The notes below the pieces were generated by a model, which saw only the letters and a list, made by a program, of their open reading frames with translations, was not told where the DNA came from and ran no database searches. The position numbers were made by a program, and so were the translations under genes. DNA of 64,000 nucleotides from Cyathus striatus (lineage: Eukaryota; Basidiomycota; Agaricomycetes; Agaricales; Nidulariaceae). Of this stretch, positions 12,101-28,857 are shown piece by piece (position 1 is the stretch's first letter; each line of letters opens with the position of its first letter). Location: NCBI GenBank assembly GCA_025738555.1, contig JAOVFP010000003.1:5580001-5644000 (forward strand), written 5' to 3'.

Positions 12101-12253
12101 AATGAGGGTAAGCACGCAACTCACCATGATATATGCCGCGTTTTTTGTAACAAAACATAACTGCCCATCTGGGGACCACTGGACCGAATTTATAGAAGGA
12201 TAGGAGGTAACAGTGGGCACATTCAACGCTGTGAGAACGCGTGAGGAAGACAT
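9191..12253 (-). CDS. Transcription factor IIIC subunit (TFIIIC-delta WD40 + zinc finger)
   Basis: A subunit of TFIIIC, which binds tRNA and 5S promoters and recruits TFIIIB for RNA polymerase III (in the nucleus). The start at 12253 gives MSSSRVLTALNV and then NSVQWSPDGQLCFVTKNAAY, typical of the N-terminal beta-propeller of this family. The C-terminus (exons 9191-9776) has the TFIIIC zinc-finger pattern: CPACKVEVPLQD, CPNGHTW, RCSVTTF, CIGCGRKAF and CLFCGNSF just before the stop. There are many short introns; one about 50 bp intron with donor GTACGT joins HTW to SRCSVTTF (about 9411-9460). It corresponds to the Tfc8/Sfc9-type subunit. It is divergent from the VOA1-like gene, with a 163 bp shared promoter. 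The exon map of the central part is approximate. Confidence 0.85.
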
Positions 12254-12333
12254 CTTGTTTGAAGTATCCGTTAAAGCCCTGAGTTGATAGTGATGCTTAA
12301 GAGTCCAATAAAAGAGTCCGAGAGCTTGGTGTC

Positions 12334-12339
12334 ACGTGC
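12334..12339. promoter_or_regulatory. CACGTG site in divergent promoter
   Basis: A palindromic E-box core in the 163 bp between the TFIIIC subunit and the VOA1-like gene. It is a typical binding site of fungal bHLH factors such as Cbf1. The same core recurs in two other divergent promoters of this window. Confidence 0.4.
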
Positions 12340-12416
12340 GCGTGATGCGTGCCGCACATGCCTCTAAGCTCTTCCCCGTCATCGTTCGCGACTGCGACCT
12401 CTTCTTCTTCACTCCC

Positions 12417-13437
12417 ATGGCCGGTAGACTCATCATTGGTGTCTCTTTGGCGCCCCTTGCACTAGCTTTTCACGATACCCATCCTGTCATCGCCTGGTCA
12501 TCTTCCAGGTGATTTAACCCGCTACTGCTCAACACTCATCCTAACTGCGCTCTACAGTTCCGGTGCTTTGGAATCCCTTCCATCCAATCTGCCGACCAGT
12601 GTAGACGTCCCTTTGCTCCTGCAATCAATTCTTAACCAGGATGGTGTCTGTGAACATGATGCTGTCGTCTTAATCCAGCAACCTGGTGTTCGTGTTTACC
12701 GTATATTTTCCTCATTGCTTCTCTGTCGCTGACCAGTACAGCACTGCAGTTACACGCTTCCGACCTTCGTACAATCTCTCCTCACTCACAGCTTTCGAAA
12801 ATATTGTCTTCATCATCGTCAGCACGACAATTTCCTTACGTACAAACTCACGGGCCTCCCGTTGTTATACAAGAATTTGCAGACGAGCTGGCCTCTTACT
12901 GCGGCTCCAGACTTCTTTCGTACTCTCTTGGAGACAAAGGCGTTTCTTTCGAAAGTGGGACTAAGCATGTCGTATGTATGGATATCCCACATCTTCATGG
13001 TGCAGGCAAAGACCGAAAGCAGGCAATGAAGGATCATGGTAAATTTCCAAGTTCCAAGTCGCCTGCTAACTTTTGCTGATTTTACCCAACTCCTAGAGTC
13101 GCGACTTGGACATGAGCTATCTGCAATCGAATCTGCATTTCCCGATCACCTTGTCGTTTTAGTGGGTAGCGCTGGGGCAACTTTTGAGCACAGCATTTCC
13201 TCTCGTCAAGTTTTTGACCATGTCGATGACACAGCTGCAAATGTTACACTGCCTGAGGGTGGTATTCTCAAGCGGTATCAAATCTTGACACCTGCCCTCA
13301 TTACAGGCTTTCTTGTGACCTTTTTCATTCTTATCCCTATCTTGCTGTTCGGTATCAAAGCATTAGCCAGTATTCAGAGCCCTTTGCGCATGGATGCTCC
13401 GAAAGGCTTCAGTGCGCAGGAGAAAAAGAACCAGTGA
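12417..13437 (+). CDS. BIG1: V-ATPase assembly protein of the VOA1/BIG1 (Ac45) family
   Basis: Predicted ER type I membrane protein helping V-ATPase Vo assembly and, in yeast Big1, cell-wall glucan synthesis. Exons are 12417-12508, 12558-12687, 12750-13038 and 13097-13437, giving 283 aa. Splicing was checked by frame; the second intron has a weak GTTCGT donor but yields QPG-LHASDLRTI, as expected for the family. There is an N-terminal signal peptide (LIIGVSLAPLALAF), then HPVIAWSS, a lumenal domain, a C-terminal membrane segment (about residues 236-262, LITGFLVTFFILIPILLFGI) and the family tail ALASIQSPLRMDAPKGF. The cytosolic end EKKNQ is lysine-rich. The choice between VOA1 and BIG1 cannot be made from the sequence alone. 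Confidence 0.85.
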
Positions 13438-13691
13438 CGATAGTAGTATACTTTTCTCGTTGCAGTGGTAGTTAATCATAATATACTACCAACTCAACAG
13501 AAGGTTGCGACGTGAAATGAGAGACTTATGTGTATGAATACAAAGATGATAAGTACGTTTGCACCAGGTCTAGAAAATATGAGTATGACATAGTACACCA
13601 TGATAATAGCAGCAAGAGAGCAAGACTAAAGAGAGAAGTAGAGTAACGAAAGGTAGGACTCGTTTGCAATATGTAAAAAAATTGAAAGTAA

Positions 13692-16600
13692 CTATGCATC
13701 AATTACAGCTTCTATCCTATCCCAATCCCGATCAAGAGCAAAGCGCATGGCTTCAACTGCAGCAAGATGGAAAGGAAGGCTTTGATTGACCTCTAGCTTG
13801 AGCCGCTCTTTGGCCAGTACGTTGAGCTCGTGGTAGTTGCGCGTAATATCGGCGTGTAATTGTGCTTCGTCCGAGGGAGAGTAATGTAAATGTGGTAAAC
13901 GGATTGTGTATAAGAGATGAATATGGAGCATGCTGATTGTGATCGGAGAGGAAGAGTTGGGAACACGAATAAGAGTTGAAGTGAAACGTGGAATGTAAGG
14001 GAGAGGGTGCGGCAGGGGGGTGCTTTCTGCTGAAAGTACATAGTCATTGATTGTGGGGTAGGGACTTGAGTGAGATGGGGTACTTGGATATGATTCAGAG
14101 GATTGCGATGCAGGGCCTTGAGATATTGGAGTGGGGTCCGCTATATAAGATGCTGGAATGGTATAATCTTTGCAGGGAGGAAGGGATACCGGGAATTGGA
14201 TGGTCGGGAAAAGAGCGTAGGTAGTCGAGGATATATCTGTAAATACAGTTGATGTCAGCTTGTTCGAGCTAGCAGCTCGATGAAGGGTTGGCGATTTGGA
14301 TGGTAATTGATTTGAATATGAGTCAGTAAAAATCCACGGCGCGTTGGGTTCAACAGTGAGTAGAGATACATGTCCTTTTGAGAGCTGTCTATCCACGAGG
14401 ATAGACGTCGATAAATGTTTCTTCCACGCTATTGGAAGACATTAAGTACCCTCCATGTAACTGTCACCAATTGGTGCTTACTTTCAAACTCTGCCTCCGT
14501 CATATGCCCCAACTTCGAAAACACAATTCTCCATTCTACGTCTGTTTTTTTCGAGAATTTCAACCCGAATTCCCATACTTTCTTAATAATATATGCTTCA
14601 TTGGATATATCTAATTCCCCATCTTCATCCTGAGTTTGTGTGAGCCAGACACCTAATTCATAGGTTTCGCCTCTTTCATCCACACAGCACGCCAGAATCC
14701 ATTTGCCGCACTCACTGACGGTGTATCCAACATGAAGGAGCATATTGCGATCCAGGACATCGAGAGAGGCGTTTACAGAACGAGAGAAGGTTACTTTATA
14801 TTGCAATGGTCGAGCGAGCGTAAACGCTGGTTCTTGGAAATATCTGCGAATTGGATCATTTAAGTCTCCTACGCGCCGAGACATGAGTCGATCAACAGGA
14901 ACAAGAATCCGGTTGTAAAGTGTATAACAGAGGACTTCAACGTCTTTGTTGCTAACGGAAGCTTGCTCCAAAGTACCAACAATGTAGTGCTCAGGGATAA
15001 ACTCAAACAAGACTTTGCCTTCAGGGATTGCCTTTAGAGTCTTCCGAAGTGCAACAAGCATCTGTCGGAGGGTAGGAGAAGTGAGAGACATAATAGCTAA
15101 CGGAACGACGATGAAGAAGACAAAGGTGGCATCCTCCGGAACAGTGATGTTGGTGACGAAGTTATCAAGATTCTTGCGGAAGGAGTTGTCGAAGCGAAGG
15201 GGGACGAGACCATCCTTGGGACATATACTTGCACTTCCAAGTTTGAATTCCCCCAAATGTTTTCCCTGTAGCCATTCTTAGCATAATGAAACAAAAACAA
15301 GATATGAACGAACCTCATATGCAGCAGACAGACTCGATAACCAGCCTTCAACCTGCACTTGCCTTTGCTCATTGTCTTCAAAGAAGGCGAAAGCAGTGAC
15401 ACTCTTTCTTCCAGCTCTAGGACCGAGACCTAATTTGTCCCAGAAGCGAATTGCAGTGGGTAAAACATGAATTACAGCATCTCCTTTGCCAATGGAGATC
15501 ATTGGAGACTCCAGACATTGCAAGGCTTTCTTGTCTTCAGGATCTGAGGTACAATCATTAAAGAAAAGGCAAATTAGTGAGAAGGAGTAACTTACTTATC
15601 CCAAAAAGACTACCCAAGTCCAGCAGAGTCTCCAAACCCGGAACAGACTTCAACAACCCAGCAACACTCTGGACATCTGCAGACCATATACTCGCTTCCT
15701 GTTTCCCACCAATGGCATTTGCCCTCCAAGACTCGGCCCACAATGCATTCTCAACAGCCTCGACAGCCAAAGTGCATGCGATTGCTTCCAGCGACTTGGA
15801 CTTCTTGTTCGCAGAGCCCAAGGCAGCCGCGGGGGAAACGGGAGTAGGCACAGAGGGAAGGGGCTGGGAAGTGGTGATGCTCGTTGGAGCTACAGCTGCA
15901 CCAGGAGGACGCAATGAAGTACTGAGGTTGAGGAGGTGGGAATGCTGAAACTGAGTGTGAACGAGTGTGGGCCCGAGAGGCAAATAAGCAGGCGACGGAG
16001 TGGCAGGTCTCGAAATAAGAGGCGAATCGATATCATCGGGATCCAAATCTTCCTCTTCAGACTCCAGATCTGACCTTGCGTCGGCATCGTCACCAGCATC
16101 GTCCTCGACACTGCTCTTTTCCCATTCCTCCAAGTCTTTCATCCAGGGGCCAAGCTTAAAGCTGTCCCGGCGGCTGAAGTGGTCATTGGGTGCCTTTCGC
16201 TTTACACCGATGAGCTTGCGAATAATGCGGATGCTGGGATCAGTGATGGCATTGTATTTTGATACCCACCCCACATTGCTGGCGCCAACTCCCAGACTGA
16301 GTCGCGGTGGTCCTGGAGACGGCGCGAAGACACTTTCGGTGCGGTCCTGGTCATCTGGCGGCGTAGGCAATGCAAACTTTCCCGCTGTATATTTATCATC
16401 CACTGTTCGGTGGTACTTTGCAAACGGGATCGGATCAAATGAGTGTAAACCAATGGTACTGAAACATGGCTTGCGAATGCCAGGATTGTATTCAAGGTGG
16501 ACATCGGGTGTCTCTGGGGCTGAGAGCAAACCTGGGGGAGTGTGCCCGCCTGGGGACGAGGAGACAAGCTCAGGAGGGGCTGTAATGTCATGTGTTTCTA

Positions 16601-19033
16601 GGGAGACTGGCGTAAAGCCTTCCAATAGTACACCCGACGTCCAGCTGCTTGCAGTAGTAGCCATTTGAGGGACAGCGTTGGGAGGACCTGGACCCGACGC
16701 TAGAGTGTCTCCAAAGAGGGGTGACGAAGAAATCCCCAGATCTAAAGTTGAGGACGCTGTCACTGGAGTAGGCTGCTGACGGCCAAACCCACCTTGCAGT
16801 GGTTTATAAGCTGGTGTGACAGGAGCAGCGCGAGACGGTTGGTCGAAGAAGCTGAAATCATCATCTGTGAAATCGACGTCATCAAAATCCATGGTTCCGG
16901 TTCGATAATCATCGTACGTGTCTCCCCCACTTCCGCCTGCACCGGAGGAGTCCATATTCATGGAGAACCCCATTCCCATTCCAAAGTCCATATCTGTGTC
17001 CATTTCGAGATAAGAGTTGGATGGCCGAGTCCAGGAGGCGTCAAGAGTGCTGAACGGGTCGTAGGAAGAGGATGGTGCTGGTGCTGGTGCCGGGGCAGGC
17101 TGGAGAGCAGGAGATGACTGACGTGCGGGGCTGGGAATGGCGGGTGAGGTGAGTCCGTCGCTCGGAGGAACGCTGGCTGGGTTAATTTGAGGTGGTGATG
17201 GATAAAAATTTTGTACTTGAAGCATTGGGGGTGGGGGCGGCGGTGCTATAGATGGGCCAGGAAGCGGCTGAGAAGACGTAGACGAGTAAGGTGGAATATG
17301 AGGATGGGAGGGGGCAGGAGCTGGAGCAGGAGCTGGAGCAGGCGTATCCATGGATATGGGAGTAGGGGCGGAGACGGAAGCAGGGGTAGTTGCCGTTGTG
17401 CGAGCAAGCTTTGGCGAACTCGCGAGGCCTTCCCGTTCGCGTTTGAGTCGTTCTCGTTCTCGCTCACGTTCACGTGCTACGGCGTCGACGTACCCGCCTA
17501 CCTCTGACGCGACGTACCGAATGTCCTTGGCCTTTGAGAGCGTAAGAGCGCGGAAGGCACGAAGAGATTCGGCTGTGGGAGAAGAGAGGAGCGGAGGGCG
17601 TTGCGGGAAGGGGCGTTGGGGCATGGGACTATGAGTTCTAGACAATGCAGCCTTCTCTTCTGTGTTCTGAAGCAACTGGGAGAGAAGAGATGCAGAGGCC
17701 GAAGGGATGGCAGAGGGTACTTGAGGCGAAGGTTGCAAGGGAGCTGGAAGCTCTGGGATATAATCCAGCGGTGGCCTGGCGGACGATGAAGGAACATAGG
17801 AGAGACATAGGCGGGTGGGATATATGAAAGTAATGCCTTTATCTTCGCCTTGCCTATTTTCCACCTTGATCCATCCAATGATAAAGGTATTGCTATTGCT
17901 AGAGAAAGGACCTGATTCACGCTCATCTTCCCAGTTTCCCGTTCCCAGACCTCGGAAGGATTCGCGGAATTGCTTCACGAGTGCACTGGTAGGGCCCGAG
18001 TAAGTAGACAGGTAATAGGCAGGGGTGCCGTGAGGGAGAAGGACGATAGGTGATCCTGCGGGAAGAGGGAGGGTATTAGAGAGGTCCAGGAAGGTGGTAG
18101 AGAGCAGTGTGGGGTGTATGACAAGACTTGAAGATGACAGGAGTACTTGCAGATGACAAAATATAAGAGGCCTACGAAGGGTTACGTGGGGATCGGCAAA
18201 AGTTAACAATATGGGGACTTACCTTGAGATGGCCTTGTATTCCCAATGAGAGGCCCAGTCATTCGCGAGGACAGGCTGACTCATTAGGAAGCCATCTGAG
18301 AGGCGTCTCGTCCATCTTGTAGGATAGGGAGGTGCAAGAGAGGCCTGCACGATATCGTCTATGAGGCGAGTGCGAACAGCCTGAAGAAAATGGCTGTAGA
18401 GGACGCGCTTTGCAGAGTCTGGAGAGGCAGTGGAGGAGGTTGTTGTTGTGGGAGACGAGGTGGAGGGCGAGTAGACGTCGTGAGGGGAGAAGGACGCGTG
18501 CTCGGTAACTGGGGAATGAGAAATACAAATTAGCACTTGCAACGGGAGGAAGGTGATAAGTCGGGTTAGGGTTACCCCGATTAGGAGCTGGCGGAGTGGC
18601 CAAATATAGACGAAAGACGAGGTGGAAGAATTACTCACGGGCGAGGCCATCGAATTGGAAGTCAGGCAGAGGGGAGGGGCGGTCTGCGGACGAGATGGCG
18701 AAGAGATAGATGAAAGAGGGAGAGCCGATGTGGACGGCGGGGAGGAGGGAAGCGGGGAGGGCGGCGTGTGGGAAGGAAGCGAGGGCCTGTGTGCGTGCTT
18801 GGTGGATGGCGTCTGGGACGGCGTGTGGCGGGGTGGCGGGAAGGGGGGCATAGAGGGCGTAGTGGACTGTTGGGGCGGGAGGGAGGGGTATGCGTGCGGC
18901 GAGGAGGGGGAGGTGGGGAGAGAGAGGGGGGCTGTGGGTGTGGGTGCGGGTGGGGGAGGGGGAGGGAGTGAGGGTGAGAGAGGGAGTGGGAGAGGGAGAG
19001 GGAGTGCGGGGGCGGGGGTGGCCTAGTAGCCAT
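13692..19033 (-). CDS. MED13: Mediator complex subunit 13 (MED13/SSN2)
   Basis: Part of the CDK8 kinase module of Mediator, which mostly restrains RNA polymerase II activation (nuclear). The N-terminal MED13 domain includes VHYALYAPLPATP, FIYLFAISSADRP, SPIVLLPHGTPAYYLSTYSG and FIIGWIKV. A long disordered middle is rich in Pro, Ala, Ser and acidic residues (one exon 15558-18180). The C-terminal domain has MISIGKGDAVIHVLP, FWDKLGLGPRAGRKSVTAFA and then FFVVPLAIMSLTSPTLRQ. Introns interrupt near 14400-14430, 15257-15310, 15545-15600, 18180-18230 and 18540-18640. The 5' end is a problem: the frame encoding the N-terminal domain has no ATG and meets a stop upstream, while the ATG at 19033 is in another frame. 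The extreme N-terminus is therefore uncertain. Confidence 0.88.
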
Positions 19034-19110
19034 GGGAATTGAGTGGGTAGTCGGAGGAGGGGTTATGAGGAGGACATGGGTCCTGGATATGAGCTAGTAT
19101 TGGATTTGGT

Positions 19111-21493
19111 ATGCTATCAGCAGTACTACTTATTGTTCGGTCGTTGCCGGTCTTTTTTTCCGCGCTCTCAACACGAACACGGCCACACCAACTCGCAACC
19201 TTTCTGAGTCTTCACCGCAATGCAGCACCAAAACTCCCGCCCCGCCTCCACCTCCACACGCCCCCGCACTCGCCCCTCCCCCGCCAGCAGCTCCAGGTCA
19301 ACACCCAGACAAAGATCCTCGACTCCGTCCACGGTCGCATCCTCTGCATCGCTGACATACGCGGTCGTCTCTCTGCCCTCAACGATCTCGCCCGCGACGC
19401 AAATGCAAAGGCTATCATCCACACTGGCGACTTTGGTTTCTTTGGTCCGTTCTCTTCTCCTTCTTTCTCTTTCTCTTCTAGCTCACCCCATCCCTAGAGG
19501 CCAACAGTCTCGACCGCATCAATGACCGCACCCTCCGCCATCTCACCATGTATTCCCCTCTCATCCCCTCAGCCCAGCGAACCCACCTTCTTGCCCCAGA
19601 CAACCCTCCCGCCGTCATTCGCTCCACTGTCAATATAGAGCTCCTTTCAGAGTTCCCCCTTCTCCTCTCAGGTCAGATCAAGCTCCATGTTCCCGTCTAC
19701 ACCGTCTGGGGCGCATGTGAGGACGTCTTGGTCCTCGAAAAGTTTCGTCTCGGTACCTACAACATTGAAAACCTACATGTTCTCGACGAGGCTACTACCA
19801 GGTGTCTCGATGTAGGCGGCATCAAGCTTCGTCTCCTCGGTCTCGGTGGTGCCCTTGTCCCCCACAAGCTCTTTGATAACGGCGATGGCAATGCCACCAT
19901 TGCAGGCGGGCAGGGCACCATGTGGACAACCGCCCTGCAAATCGGTGAGCTTGTCGATACAGCACAGCGCGTCTATGATCAATCAGAGACAAGGCTTCTC
20001 GTCACCCACGCCAGTCCAGGTCGCGAAGGGCTCATCGCTCAGCTCGCCCTCGTCCTCAAAGCCGACCTCACCATCTCCGCCGGTCTTCATTTCCGCTATG
20101 CCACCTCCTACAACGAGTTCAGTGTCCAGGGCGACTTTGAGGGCTTCCGTCACAAGTTGACCATTGGAAAGGCCGCCTTTGATAAAGTATGGGAAAGCGT
20201 CAAAGCCCAGGTCGAAGCTGTTGTCGATGAAAATCAGAGGATCCTGCTTGACAAGGCGCTGAGTGTCGTCGAGAGGATACCCCCTAACCAGCCTTCATCC
20301 GGTCCTGGTGCCACCGCCACGGGCGAAGAACCCGCCTGGAAGAATTGCTGGAATTGGAATCTCTGTGACGCTGCTTTTGGCTCCCTAATTCTTGATATCA
20401 AGGAGGGGAGGGTTAGTGCAGAGTTGAAGAGTCAAGGTACGCGACAGTTTATTATAAACACTGAATCTTGTCGCTTAGTATTGTATTAGGTTTCAACTAC
20501 GCGTACCGTCGTACTGCCACCGTTGCACCTACACCCACCTCAACCACATCTGCTCTCCCGCCTTCGCAGGCCGTCAACGGTGCTCAGCCTTCAAAAACAT
20601 CCACCCCCGTGCCCGATCATCATGTTCCACCCCATAATACTGAATCTAACAAGGCATCGGCTCCCACACCTCCTGCCGACGTTACAGGCAAGGAAAGCCC
20701 CATCCCCAAGTCCAATGGCGCTCCCAACCTCGAGAAGGCAGAGCGCGAAAAGGCCAAGAAAAAGGATAAGAAAGAGCGTAAGCAGGCGGAGAAGGCTGCT
20801 GGCAGGGAGGGTGCGGGTACCCCCGAGGTCTCTCAGCCAAAGTCGCCAGTGCCCCAAGAGCCATCAGGAAGTACCTCCACTGCAACACCCGAGTTGAGTC
20901 GCGACGCAGAGGACTTGAAGTCACCTACGGAAGGCAGTTCAGGCGCGAGGACACCCAAAACCGGGAAGCCTCCCAGGAATCCGTGGACTATTTTCATGAG
21001 AATGCCACCCAGTTTCATTCCTGTAGATTCAGAGATAAGGGATTTCTTTGGAGAGGCAAAGGGAGGGGTAAGTCTTCATATAACCGTGAAAACTGTATGA
21101 CTATTCATTGATGGTTTTGTGTAGATTACGCGTGTCAACCTCCCACAGGCGTTCACTGGCAGAGCAAGACTTGCATATGTCGAGTTTGGTGATGAAGAGA
21201 GCATGAAGGCTGGGTTGGAGAAGCATGCAGAGGTGCGTCAAGCTTCAAGTATCACGTACTTTTACTAACTTTGCACTCAGAAACTTAATGGGATCATTCC
21301 TGAGGTAAAGCAAGCGCAGGATCGTGAGGCACGCGGAGAACCGATCGGCAGAGGGTTCGGAGGACGCGGTCGCGGGCGCGGTTTGGGAGGTTATGCTGCA
21401 CGTGGATTCGCTGCTGCTGGTTTGACAAGAGGACAGGGACCGAGAGCTAATGATGACGCGCCAAAGGGTGATGCAGGAGGCGGCAATGTGTGA
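19111..21493 (+). CDS. DUF2433 phosphoesterase-like protein with C-terminal RRM-like and RGG region
   Basis: Exons 19111-19444, 19498-20436, 20490-21067, 21125-21232 and 21281-21493 join in frame to 723 aa. The N-terminal half is the fungal DUF2433 domain, with a metallophosphatase-like start (RILCIADIRGRLSALNDLAR, then IIHTGDFGFFE) and LLVTHASPGREG. A charged, Lys-rich linker (EKAKKKDKKERKQAEKAAG) follows. Next comes an RRM-like fold, WTIFMRMPPSFIPVDSEIRD to RARLAYVEFGDEESMKAGLE, and a Gly/Arg-rich tail (GRGFGGRGRGRGLGGY). RNA binding is inferred from the last two parts; the activity of DUF2433 is not known to me. The start is the first ATG in frame, about 80 bp from the MED13 5' end, but the N-terminal 70 residues are poorly supported. 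The stop lies about 340 bp from the end of the convergent SCL1 gene. Confidence 0.78.
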
Positions 21494-21832
21494 ATGAGGA
21501 GTTGAGATGTAGCGTGCTTCTAATGTTTCTACTCTTACGGGTCTTTTCTTCTCTTGAACCGTCATCTCATCTGCTTTTTTCTTTTAACATTGTTATGATA
21601 CGAACCTCTTACGTGTTTATGTTACGGTTTTTGCAATTGCTAGTATTCCATTATCTTGATTTGCATTACCTTCCAGTTTTTACGCCGATGGTTACCCCAC
21701 CGGCAGGAGAGGGCAGTTTTCACAATTAATCGATCGTCATTCACTTTGGGACATGGAAAAGGCTGTTACGCTACGCTGTGCATCCTATCGAACACATCTT
21801 ACAATGAAATGAAGACAAAAATACAGGATATA

Positions 21833-22949
21833 TTAATCTTTCTCCGCATAGGCAAGTAAATGTTTTTCAATCTCAGCCTCGCTCATCGTTCTCCATACCC
21901 CCCGGACCTTTGAATCTTCGTCGTCACTCGTCGAGACTATGCCAATTTCGATTTCTCCAGGTTTGTAGTCGGTTGCGTGCACTGTGGACATGGATTCGAT
22001 TGCCATCTATTCATGGCTATCAGGAGTTACAAATGCAATAACAGGGTCGGAAAATACCTCTATGACTTCGTCACGGGACAGGGTCTTTCCTGCTGCTGCT
22101 GCATCATCAGCACCCCGTCCAGAATCAAGCTTCTTCCACTTCTTCTCTAGGTGATTCATGGCTTCTTGTTGTTTCTGACCTGCTGCTGTGGCATGAAAGC
22201 CAACAAAGTAGCCTGCGGGATCGAGTTTGAAACATTGTGGACCGAGTTCGGCGTCAGTGCCAATCAGTATCATGGCTGAGAAAAGCAAGTGTTAGCAGAA
22301 GGATAGGGCGAAAACATAAATTGGTACAAACAGATGCCCAAAGGACGCATGGCGGCGCGTTGTGTGTATACTTGATTGATATTCGCTAATCTGCGCGCAA
22401 GTGCATCGGGGGTGATTTCATAACCATATTTGTATCGGAATTCAGCAGCCTCGGCGCGAGCTCTTGCGACCTGGGCACGGGAGTCAGCTAGAGTGGAGTC
22501 AGGATATGCTGTAAGTGATAGAATGGACAGGACCCATACCCATGAGACCGGTCATAACACAACCAATCGTTGGAGTAATGCTGAAAAGATGGGTGACAGT
22601 GGACGCATCGAGAAGTTTATCCTGTTAAAATGCAAATGGTGTGAGCATTGCTAATGGCTGCTGTTGGATACTCACTGGAACTTTGCGTTGAGTGATGACG
22701 ACCGAAGTGTCCTTTCCTCTCACTGCAACTGCAGTATGCCCAGATCCTGATATCGCTTTGAAGGCATATTCTGTTATCAAGTCCAAATTAAGTATTTGTT
22801 GCGTATCGTTACAATGAACGACTGACCAACTTGATAAAGGCGTCCTTCCGGCGAAAAGACGGTGAGATACCTGGGGAAGAGGTTCAATGCAAGATCTGCA
22901 GAGCCATACAGATCAAGATGTCGCACCTGTCGTATGATGTTCGGGACAT
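21833..22949 (-). CDS. SCL1: 20S proteasome subunit alpha type (PSMA6/Scl1, alpha1)
   Basis: An alpha-ring subunit of the 20S proteasome (cytosol and nucleus). The start MSRTSYDR at 22949 is followed by an intron at 22871-22926 and then [14 protein letters not shown], the N-terminal alpha-subunit signature. Later parts read [83 protein letters not shown] and [19 protein letters not shown]. This series matches PSMA6/Scl1 rather than other alpha subunits. The end is [15 protein letters not shown]. At least six short introns are present. It is divergent from the RPC1 gene across about 340 bp. Confidence 0.92.
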
Positions 22950-23288
22950 AAGTGTAATGTCTGTGGGTGATAGCTAGTGAAATGGCACACGGGACTAGGA
23001 CAAGGAAAGCGGAAGGACAGTAAAGCGGTGAGCAGAGTTGGCAAAGCCTTGCACCGCGAAAGTGGACGCGCAAGTCATCCACGCGTACTTGTCACATGCG
23101 TTACCGTGTCACGAACCCTAACTTCATCGCATGTTGCTTTATCTCCGAATCCAAATCCATTTTTAGATATTTCTTGACTCGTCCGTCCATCTCACTCTCG
23201 TCGTTGGCACATCCCCTGCTCCTTTCCACCATTATCATACCTTTATTCCTTTTCTTTGTCATTGCTGATTTTGGAACGGACGTCTACC
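22950..23288. promoter_or_regulatory. Divergent promoter of SCL1 and RPC1
   Basis: A 339 bp spacer between two start codons facing outward. No TATA box is evident. The strand upstream of RPC1 is pyrimidine-rich (23190-23265), as is common before fungal start sites. No CACGTG core is present, unlike other divergent promoters in the window. Confidence 0.5.
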
Positions 23289-28539
<5,251 letters not shown>

Positions 28540-28653
28540 TTTTATATGATACTCCGAAATATATGTTACTTTATAGACAATTCTGTAGAACAAGGAAGGT
28601 GCCGGTGAGCAGCTGAGATCTGGAATTGAGGGATTGAGGGCCTAAGGAAAACC

Positions 28654-28669
28654 AAGACTCCTAGACTGG
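28654..28669. repeat. Left 16 bp target-site duplication of the LINE
   Basis: AAGACTCCTAGACTGG here recurs exactly at 50146-50161, directly after a 19-A tail. It marks the insertion site of the whole nest in the 3' flank of RPC1. Confidence 0.85.
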
Positions 28670-28857
28670 GGGCTCCTTGAACAGTAACCACCACCATCGG
28701 GTTACGTTCCCACGCCAAAGTGGGGTCAAGGACGGGCTTCCACCAGCGTTCACAGTGACGGGACTCTACACAGAGTGCCCGAATGATCTAGGTGACGTGC
28801 CCGAGCCGTAGGCCGCCCCCCCTCGCACCGTAAAACATAGGAGACTGGCGCACACTA

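Noticed and set aside
12686..12964. 92-residue ORF overlapping the VOA1-like gene
   Set aside because: It is another frame of exon 3; the frame giving LHASDLRTI and PPVVIQEFADEL joins both neighbours by splicing.
28674..28857. GC-rich segment considered as an rRNA fragment
   Set aside because: No rRNA core motif is recognised, and it lies between the LINE target duplication and the first insertion, so a LINE 5' UTR is the simpler reading.
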